A stretch of 64,000 bases of DNA from Sequoia sempervirens (Eukaryota; Streptophyta; Pinopsida; Cupressales; Cupressaceae): the NCBI GenBank assembly GCA_007258455.2, contig VDFB02139324.1, positions 1 through 64,000 on the forward strand, in the 5' to 3' direction. A program made the translations under genes and the position numbers. Shown piece after piece: positions 56,251 through 64,000 of the stretch. The notes beneath the pieces are model-generated. The model did no database searches and was not told the origin of the DNA. It was given only the letters and a program-made list of their open reading frames with translations. The number at the start of each line of letters is the position of its first letter. The stretch's first letter is position 1.

Positions 56251-58959
56251 CGCTTCTACAGACACTTTTTTTATTATTTCCCAATTCCTTACATAGATAT
56301 ACATTCATGGGATCCTTTTTGATAGCCTCGTGGATATTGTACTTTTGATCGATATACATACACTGATTCAGATATTGTACCATGACAGTCACCATATATA
56401 TATATATATGATACGGATTTGATATGATGTGATGCGTTCCTTTTATTTCATGCTTATGAATGTATGGATGCATTTGATATGATGATGTGACATGCTTATA
56501 TACTATCATGTATGGATGTAATTCTTTTATTTATGCTTATGCGATATGTGATGGTATATGTAATGATGTGGAATGGATGCAATATTCTTTTTCAGTATCT
56601 TTTCCATGCAATTTATTAGATGATAATGTATGTGTATGGATGATGCATGTATGTTTATGCTTATGCAAATGATATGGATGAATTTCTTTTGTGTATTTTC
56701 TTATTCAGTTTTATGATGTGATGATTTATGCATATGGATGTATATATGAATGATGCATGTATGTTTATGAAATGTGATGCAATGATTTAATATGCTTAGA
56801 ATAAAAAATCTATATTATTCATCATAACTTAAATGTGCATAATGATGCGGGATGTATGTTTTATGATATGCTATGATTATGTTGTGATGTATGCATGATA
56901 ACGATTTGTGGATTTTGGATGGATGCATTGATGATGTTTTTGTTGATTGCTATAATACTAGGTTAGCATGGAGAGAAGATAGAAAAAACAAGATGATTGA
57001 CCATTGATTTTTATGATTTCTTCAAAAGATCCAACAATTCTATGATCCAACGAGACTTTATTAGAGATGGTGATGAGAAATGCATGATGATGATTTGCTC
57101 ATATCTTGGGATTGGGATTTTCTATCATTCCTTATTGTTTTCTATAACACATAAATACGATGCGTAAAGTTATTAATAACGAGGATGGTGTTGTATCTAG
57201 TGTAATGGACTTTGGCTCTACAAAGAGATAGGATAGTTCTTGTTCACATCTTGACATATGGAAACCTTGTTGGAATGTAATTTAGAAGTTTATAATATCT
57301 TGGACCAAAGCATACGAAATAGTCAACAATGCACTCCAAACAACTTTCATACACACAACTAAGCAAGTATGCACCAAGATTATTTTACAAGAATACCCAC
57401 AAGCACAAAAAATGAAAGATAATGATTGATGCCTCATTCCTTTCTATCTAAATCGTTTCGATAGACATCATCGAGAGGCCCTCAAAATGGATCATTAAGA
57501 TAAATTAGAAGAAAAGATCAAAGACAAACAATCAATGTTATCTATATCTCTTTCCAATTTAATTTAGCTAAGGGGATTTCCGATACTAATGTCCATCGCA
57601 AGAAGGATGCATCCTAGGACATGTTGATCAGATGGTTGTTTGATTAGGATGAGTTTTATGATAATTTGTTGATATAAACTTCAATGAATCATTTACCTGT
57701 GATTTAGACTTTAGATTTTGACACTTAGGTTCTCACTTTACAACTTGTGATACTTGCTTTCTATTTGTTTTTCCAAAGGTTGAAGGTGATGATCGATTTA
57801 TTATGAATGGAAGTTTATTGTGGGTGAAAGTGAGATGAGATGTTTGGTTTTGGATTTTTTGAAATATTTCAATGTTTTTGGTATTTTGAAAAAAAAATTG
57901 AGGTTGTTTAGGCCTTTTTGAAAGTTTATTTGAATGTTTTGGTGTTTTTTTGTTTTTTGTTTTCAATTTTTTTTTGTGTTTTCTGATATTTGGATCTTTA
58001 GGGGTTTTATGATATTTTACAAATATTTAAGGATTTTCTGAGATATTTGAATGTTTAAGTATTTTCTGATATTTCGACCAAGAACCTAACTTAAAAGACC
58101 TATCCTAGGGGCCTCAAGGGCTAATCATAGATTAGCCTTGTCTACGTTATACACGCAAAGACCATGTAGTTCAACTGACTTGACTTATTAACAATGAGAT
58201 ATTAACAGTTGATGAAATGCTAGTTTATTATAACGAACTCCTAAAGGACTGACCTAGGGTATCTCGAGGGTACATCCATGATGGCCTTGCCCACGTTCAA
58301 GCACAGAGACCCGTAGTTCGACATGGTTATGTTTTTGGATTTTCGTTGTTCGACCTTTTTAGGGATTTTGATGTGTTCTGGATGTTTTGGATTTAACTTT
58401 ACAATTTTATGAATGTTTTTAGATTTTAGCTATACAGGAATTTTGCAAATGTTTTTGAATTTTTTGATGAATATTTTATGAATTTTTTTAGGATTTTTTA
58501 ATTGTGATTTCCAATAACCTTAAGATATACAAGAACTCGATCTGATCCATAACAAATTTCCCCTGGTGTTTATGCGATAGACTGCTTCCATATAGGCAAG
58601 AAAAACTGACCTTTGGAATATGCCAAGTAGTTAAAAGGGGATGTGATACTTCACAACATCAAGCTATGATAAGGACGTAGATGGGTGATGGATGGAATAA
58701 ATAGGATTAGTGATGTGATAAAATGGGTGTGATGAATGATAGGATAAAGAGCCTAGGTAGATGGAGGTGCTTTATTTATGCAAGGTGCCTATTTGCCAAT
58801 TTTTCACCAAGGTACTTTCCCAAAGCGCCACTAAAGTGGTTTTCACTAGAGGACGATTGTTTTTCTTTACTGTTTTCAATCCTTTTTCTTCTTTTTTTTT
58901 TGGATTTTGATCATTTTTTTTATTTTTTTGGTATTTTCAGAATTGGTTGGTTCCTACAA
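56251..58959. other. Tat-2 spacer between PMD gene and integrase
   Basis: No conserved frame. Contains (TA)n at 56,393-56,410, then about 500 bp of GATG/ATGTATG-biased DNA (56,400-56,950). A T-rich stretch (57,750-58,060) has repeated GGATTTT/TTTGATATTT. Further T-runs occur near 58,890. Small frames here are compositional. Confidence 0.6.
58082..58330. repeat. Diverged tandem duplication in Tat-2 spacer
   Basis: GACCTATCCTAGGGGCCTCA...GGCTAATC.TAG.TTAGCCTTGTC(T/C)ACGTT (58,098-58,170) is similar in order to GACCTAGGGTATCTCGAGGG...GATGGCCTTGCCCACGTT (58,251-58,300), about 150 bp apart, and both are followed by AGACC.(T/C)GTAGTTC.AC. Confidence 0.65.
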
Positions 58960-60040
58960 GGGCTCACCTTCAGGTGTTGACAATTGGTATGCTCCCAATC
59001 CATAGCTTGCTATGATGACAAAGGGACCCAACCAATTAGGTTCAAACTTTCCTTTGTTGTCTTGATCAGGAAGGTTCTTTTGATTCTTCTTTAGGACAAG
59101 ATCCCCTACCTAGAAGGATCGACATTTGATCTTCTTGTTATAGCTATGTTTCAGTCATTTTTTATATACTTGCAAGTGATTAAGGGCATCAAGACGATTC
59201 TCATCCAAGAATTCTAGCTCATTCAGCTAAGATACTTTGCACTCTTCATCAGTGATCGGGTTTTGTAGTGACACTCGTAGTGATGGGAGCTCAACCTCAA
59301 TAGGAAAAATGGCTTTTAATATGTAGACCAAGGAGAAAATGGTTGCACCTGTTGGCATGTGGATGCTAGTTCGATAGGCCCAAAGAATGGGATTTAGTTG
59401 TAGATTCCAGTCACAACCAGCTTCATTGGCCGTTTTCTTCAAGATTTTTAGAATGGTCTTGTTTGTAGCCTCAGATTGATTATTTCCCTGGGGGTAATAT
59501 GGGGTAGAGAATCGGTGTTGGATGTTGAATCTTTGACATAGCTCTTTCACGTCCTAATTCTTGAAAGGTGTTTCATTGTTTGAGATAAGGGTTTGTGGAA
59601 CATTGTAATGACAGATTAGGTAATTCAAGATAAACTTGGCAATTTGCTTCCTCGTTATGTAGGTCATAGGAATGGCTTCAACCCACTTGGTAAAGTACTT
59701 AATGGCTATTATGAGAAACTTGTGGCCATTAGATGAGGTTGGAGTAATCTTTCCGATGAGGTCGAGCCCCCACTATGAGAAAGTCCAAGGTGTGATCATT
59801 GGTTGCAATTCCTAAGCTGGATCATGAATTAGATCTCCATGCAGTTGACATTGGACACACTTCTACACATATTGATGAGCTTCTCTTTCCATTATTGGCC
59901 AGTAGTACCCCGTCAACAATTTCTTAAGTAAATTCATACCGCTAGAATGGGAACCACATATGCCATTGTGTACTTCTGTTAAAGCAATCAAGGGTTCCTC
60001 TTGGTTAAGACATTGTAGTAATGTCCCTTCGATGCTTCAG
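58960..60040 (-). pseudogene. Tat-2 integrase
   Basis: Minus-strand order: zinc-finger His (VHNGICGSH, about 59,970) and Cys pair CVQCQLHGD (about 59,860); first catalytic Asp in WGLDLIGK (about 59,765); second Asp expected in ISDNG but read LISNNETPFKN (about 59,580), an Asp-to-Asn change; third, Glu, in NQSEATNKTILK (about 59,480). The C-terminus reads GKFEPNWLGPF then YGLGAYQLSTPEGEPL (about 59,060-58,970), the Tat type without a chromodomain. Stops near 59,555 and 59,215 also break the frame. Confidence 0.88.
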
Positions 60041-60690
60041 TGGTAAATGGTATCACCTAGGATCACGAATTGAGATGCCTTTTTAACAAAGGCCCTTTTA
60101 AGTTTGGAGGTGATATTGGGTGGGAGGGTTCCTCTACTTAAGTAGGTAAAGATGTCATGGTACCACAGGGATCCAAGACCAACAATGACACACATGAATT
60201 CATATTCGGGGATTTCAAAAGTTGGTACGAGAAATTGTTCTACCAAGAACTCACATTGTAGGACGTTGTTCGCCATGTCTAACAATGATATGATTGTTGC
60301 CATAGCATTTGTTGCTCTATTGTTCATGCGAGGAATCTGCTCAAAATTTATATCTACAAAAAGGTCCTTGAGACTTTCTACCATCTTCCTGTAAGGAGTA
60401 AGCTTGTTGTCCTTAGTTTGATAGTCGTCATTGACTTGGTTGATAACCAGTTGTGAATCTCCATATACTTTTATTTCTTGTATTTTCCATTGAACCTCTA
60501 TCCTTAAACCCTTGATTAGGGATTTGTACTCAACAATGTTATTAGTACACAGAAATGATAGCCTATAGGACTTTGGGATGCAATCACCTTGAGGGGTGAT
60601 GAAAGGAATACATGCACTTGATCCATGTTGGGTGAATGATCCATCAAAATACATCTTCCACTTGTGAGATTGACAAGAAACATTGATTCA
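60041..60690 (-). pseudogene. Tat-2 second RNase H (aRH)
   Basis: The frame 60,654-60,037 begins MYFDGSFTQHGSSACIPF (first acidic residue), then NNIVEYKSLIKGLRI (Glu) and YGDSQLVINQVND (Asp). The last expected Asp of the NxxADALA-type motif is replaced: NNRATNAMATI. An extra RNase H of this kind next to the normal one occurs in Tat elements and was probably acquired from a cellular source. It ends where the integrase N-terminal region starts. Confidence 0.88.
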
Positions 60691-61200
60691 TCAAGGAATT
60701 CAGATATCAATGGGTTCTTTGCATAGATAGGTGCCTCTGCCAGTTGATCTTCGATCACTTTTCATTTGATTCCCTTGCACTCTACATACTCTATGTCAAT
60801 TTTTTTTAAGATCATTACCCATTTGGCCATTCTCCTAGTGGGAATTGCTTTAGATAACATGTATTTCAATGGATCAATCTTTGCAATGAGTTTGATTTGA
60901 TGTGACAACTTGTAGTTTCTAAATTTTTGTGAAGCAAAAACCAATGCTAAGCAAGCTTTCTCAACAGATGAATAGTTCATTTAATATCCCACTAAGGTCC
61001 TATTGATGTAGTATATAGCTCTTTCCTTTCCATTTTCATCATGTTGTGCCAGAAGAGCACCTAGTGCTACTGATGTTGTTAAGATATACAAGATCAATGG
61101 TTTGTTCGGTCTCAGTGGCATAAGAACTGGAGGTGTTAATAGATAGTCCTTGATCTATTGGAAATATTTGTCACACTTCTCATCCTACTTGTAAGTTATT
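60691..61200 (-). pseudogene. Tat-2 first RNase H
   Basis: The frame 60,980-60,762 has MNYSSVEKACLALVFASQKF, IAKIDPLKYMLSKA and MILKKIDIEYVECKGIK, matching the standard RNase H that follows Ty3 RT. The upstream part (61,130-60,990), with a stop, reads LRPNKPLILYILTTSVALGA and HDENGKERAIYYINRTLVGY. A fragment MIEDQLAEAPI (60,758) marks its C-terminal ADQLA-like box. Confidence 0.85.
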
Positions 61201-62050
61201 TCTTTATGGAGAAGATGCGAAAAAGGGTGGATTTTGTCTAATAATTCTGTTATGAACCTCCTGATGGACTGCAATCTTCCTTGTAACCCTCTCATCTGCT
61301 TTAGTGTTTGTGGTGGTTCCATGTCTAGGATGGATTTTACCTTTGCTGGATAAATTTCTATCCCTCTTTGTGAGATGATATAGCTGAGAATTTTTCTTGA
61401 TGTAACCCCAAAGACACACTTTTTTGGGTTTAGTTGTACCTTTTATTCTTCAAGTCTATCAAAGATAGGTCTTAAGACTTATATGTGCTCATTCCTTTTC
61501 TTTGATTTTTCCAAAATATTTTCCACATAATCTTCAACTTTTTTATGGATCATGTCATGAAAGATGAGGGTCATTTCTCTTTGATAGGTTTCTCTTGCAT
61601 TCTTCATCCCAAACAGCATCACATTTGAGCAATATGTCCTCCATGGATAAGTGAATGTAGTTTTGTGTTGATCCTCCTTAGCGATCATGATTTGATTATA
61701 GCCTGAAAAACCATCCATGAGTGATAGCATTTCATGCCTAGTTGTTAAGTCCACTATGATGTTGATGTTAGGGAGAGGGAAATCATCCTTCAGGCATGCT
61801 TTGTTCAAATCTCTAAAATCAGTGCATATTTTGATATGCCCCCAATGGGTTTTGAGACTGGTACCAAGATTGAAACCCACTCAGGATAATCTATTGGTCA
61901 GATAAATCAAACATCAAGAAGCTTTTATAACTCAAGTTTGACCAAGAGTGCTATCTAAGGGTGCATCTTCCTTAACTTTTTCTTTACTGGTTTGGCTTTC
62001 GGATAGACTGCTAGATGATGCACAACTACATCTGGATCAAGCCCTAGCAT
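61201..62050 (-). pseudogene. pol: Tat-2 reverse transcriptase
   Basis: The frame 61,880-61,479: HIKICTDFRDLNKACLKDDF, LSLMDGFSGYNQIMIAKEDQ, LFGMKNARETYQREMT. The YVDD box is YVENILEKS (about 61,535), so both catalytic Asp residues are gone. The thumb and connection (61,450-61,204) read LQGRLQSIRRFI after frame adjustment. Stops occur near 61,880-61,960, before the palm. This RT could not copy RNA. Confidence 0.9.
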
Positions 62051-63144
62051 TTATGTGTACGACCATGCAAAGTTAGCTCTACGCTGTTTTAGGAATGTTG
62101 TTAGGTTCTTATGTTCTTCATCCAATAGGGATTCAACATAGAAAGTGATCTTGGGCTCATCTTTTGTTCCCACATTGACCAAAGTGGCTTTTTCTATTAA
62201 GACTGTTGATTTCTCTAGATGTGTTTTACTAAGGGGGAGATTGAATCCCTCATCCTTGGGCACCTCAAAGAGGTTTCCACCCTTGGATACATCTTTATTT
62301 TTACTATTTTGGGATCATAAAGTGCCACAGTGTGGTTTTCACTCAAAGATCTACAAGTTAGTTGCATGTTATCACTTTTACAACTGAAGGTATCAATCGT
62401 CTCCCCATAGTACGCTCATGTGTCTAGCTCTATGTCAAAACCTACCTTGTGATCTTCCCATGGTAAGTTGTCATGGAGTCCCATGAATTCTGAGATTGCT
62501 TCATCATTTTTGAATAAATCTAGAATCAATGGTCCTTGTTGGTCCAAATCAATGAGTTGTGGGTACACTAGGCGTATTTCATTTGGTCGGTTGCTTGGGG
62601 TGAAGGTTGATGTGGATATCATGAAGAGGGAGTTATTCTCAAATAGGTCAGCAACATCAAGGGGGAATTCATCTAGGGTAGTATTACGCGATGTTGGTAA
62701 CCAAGAAGAAGCCTCGGCCCATTTAGCAGAAGTACTTTTGCCAATAAGGGTGACCTTGCTAGTAGTACAACCTAGGCCAAGATTCTTTGGACGTTTCTCA
62801 GGAATGATAGGTTCTAGCAAACCATTGTCATTTTGTCCCAGTTTCTCATTCTTGGTATAACCCATGCCCTTCATTATTTGTAAGCCTTTGTTGTCATCTT
62901 CCATGGGAAGAACGGGAACAGGTCTTCCGTCCTGATATAGCAGTTTAGAGATATCTTCTTCATTGACATCTTCTTTGTTCAGGTCCCCCCATTTGGTGAA
63001 GGTAGTAGCTGTCATTTTGATGGTTTCTAGGACATTGTTGCTAGGTGTGGATTTCCCATGGGATTTGGGAGAAAGAGGTAACTTTCCCAACACAAAATTA
63101 TCATTTTTTAGCTTATAGTTTCCACAACCATCATCTTGGATCAC
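62051..63144 (-). pseudogene. Tat-2 G-patch segment and linker
   Basis: The frame 63,144-62,416 reads MIQDDGCGNYKLKNDNFVLG, then TTFTKWGDLNKEDVNEEDIS, then the G-patch-like QIMKGMGYTKNEKLGQNDNG and RPKNLGLG. The frame 62,263-62,051 continues with MPKDEGFNLPLSK and ends RRANFAWSYT, just before RT. G-patch domains bind nucleic acid or activate helicases elsewhere; here it lies between protease and RT, perhaps aiding reverse transcription. Better preserved than the Tat-1 copy. Confidence 0.8.
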
Positions 63145-63165
63145 TGCCTTGATGTCGGGTATGCT

Positions 63166-63720
63166 CTACACAATGAGTGCCTTCATTTCAGAGGTAGGTG
63201 AAAGGGATGATGGGTCAATAAATGAGGTAGTAGGTGTAGGCCCTTCGTCATTCTTGGGTATTTGGGGGATTTTATAGAACTTGGCTTCAAGATTTTTGCA
63301 GTAGTAAAAAGGCTCAGGATCTCCATGGATAGTAACTTCTCTACCCTTGAAAGGAAACTTTACACATTGATGGTAGGTTGAAGCTACAACTTTTAAGGCA
63401 TGGATCCAAGATCGACCAAGTAGTATGTTGTAGGGAAGATCCAGGTCTAACACTTGGCATGTAGTTTCTGCGATGAGGGGGCCCACTTGGATGGGTAGTG
63501 CAATGATGCCTTGTGATACCCGTTCTTGGTCGTCATATTGCCTGATGGTCATACTCTTTGTCTTCTCAATAGTATCCTCTGAATAGCCCAGATTTTTGAT
63601 CTATTGAAGGGTGCAAATGTTTAGACCAACACCTCCATCTACTAAGACTCTTTTAACCTTGTTCTTATGAATGATAACCTCAAGGTGCAAATCACGATTA
63701 TGAGATGGTTGTGATGGTAG
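63166..63720 (-). pseudogene. Tat-2 aspartic protease
   Basis: The active loop is VLVDGGVGLNICTLQ (about 63,646-63,602), then one stop. The frame 63,552-63,166 continues: TIRQYDDQERVSQGII, LDLPYNILLGRSWIHA, REVTIHGDPEPFYYCK. It parallels Tat-1 29,228-29,590 and cleaves the polyprotein in active relatives. Confidence 0.85.
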
Positions 63721-64000
63721 GTCTTGCTCTGAGAAGGTGAGGAGATGATTAGTGATATGGCCTACTGTAGCTTGAAGTTTTTTGGTATGTATATCCTTAG
63801 GTATAGATGACTCTAATAAAGCTTTCTCTAAGATTTCCCCATGTGCGGGTGATAGCCTCAATAGTCCCAAGATATAAATTTGTGTGAGGGTCTTTTTAAG
63901 TTGTTCTAAGATATTATTATTGCTAGTGCTTGCCGTTAGCTGAGGAGGTTGTGCCCTAGATTGAGATGGTACCCCTTGGATGGTGACTTCCACATCGTGT
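63721..64000 (-). pseudogene. Tat-2 gag-protease linker, cut by window edge
   Basis: The frame 63,993-63,601 starts MEVTIQGVPSQSRAQPPQL and includes LEQLKKTLTQIYILGLLRLS and GEILEKALLESSIPKDI. The same segment in Tat-1 is at 28,890-29,100. Open to the window edge. Confidence 0.8.

Larger units (their letters stand above)
52084..64000 (-). mobile_element. Tat-2: Tat-lineage Ty3/gypsy retrotransposon (right part off window)
   Basis: Read on the minus strand from 64,000: end of gag, protease, G-patch segment, RT, RNase H, second RNase H, integrase, spacer of about 2.7 kb, antisense PMD gene, PPT, 3' LTR. The second RNase H between the normal RNase H and the integrase is the hallmark of the Tat lineage. 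The element has full domain order, so it retains the organisation that Tat-1 lost by deletion. Substitutions at catalytic residues in RT, RNase H and integrase, plus stops, make it inactive. The 5' LTR and most of gag lie beyond 64,000. Confidence 0.92.

Overview
The window is plant nuclear DNA, AT-rich and dominated by retrotransposons, with the 5' end of a single recognisable host gene at its left edge. That gene, on the minus strand, encodes the flavoprotein subunit of mitochondrial succinate dehydrogenase (SDH1): 37 codons of exon 1, an 80-nt GT-AG intron, and a 56-codon exon 2 ending at a splice donor 34 bases from the window edge. The rest is decayed, nested LTR retrotransposons with a few SINEs, solo LTRs and one DNA transposon. 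Repeat-dense DNA with old Tat, Athila and chromovirus copies suggests a seed plant with a large genome, plausibly a gymnosperm. That is an inference from repeat style, not a species identification.

Layout: 1-1.16 kb SDH1 5' exons and upstream region; 1.17-1.79 kb a minus-strand Copia-like solo LTR with a 5-bp target-site duplication (TSD); 2.6 and 3.4 kb two tRNA-derived SINE copies with long TSDs; 4.4-5.1 kb a worn retroelement fragment; 6.1-33.7 kb a plus-strand Tat-lineage Ty3/gypsy element (Tat-1). Tat-1 is split inside gag at 11,616 by a minus-strand chromovirus (11,616-28,049). The 3' LTR of that chromovirus took three further insertions: a TIR DNA element and two solo LTRs. Removing the three insertions and their TSD copies leaves 3,040 bp, against 3,041 bp for the intact partner LTR, which supports the reconstruction. 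Tat-1 then resumes with the rest of gag, protease, a G-patch segment and a truncated reverse transcriptase (RT), followed by an antisense plant mobile domain (PMD) gene.

From about 33.8 to 37.5 kb is a 5' Athila-type fragment (LTR, PBS, gag, protease). From 37.5 to 41.2 kb is a gag-only element with its own polypurine tract (PPT) and 3' LTR. From 41.3 to 50.5 kb are fragments: an LTR with an initiator-Met PBS, a field of CGGTGAGAC-like motifs, a near-perfect inverted repeat of about 270 bp per arm built from a Copia 3' end, tandem duplications and a duplicated relic. From 52,084 to the right edge is a second Tat element (Tat-2), minus strand, with 3' LTR, PPT, antisense PMD gene with its own TATA-like box, spacer, integrase, two RNase H domains, RT, G-patch segment, protease and the end of gag.

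All retroelement genes carry stops, frameshifts or substituted catalytic residues and look inactive. The most interesting biology is the antisense PMD gene kept at the same place in two independent Tat copies, the motif-rich LTR, and the long hairpin-forming inverted repeat.
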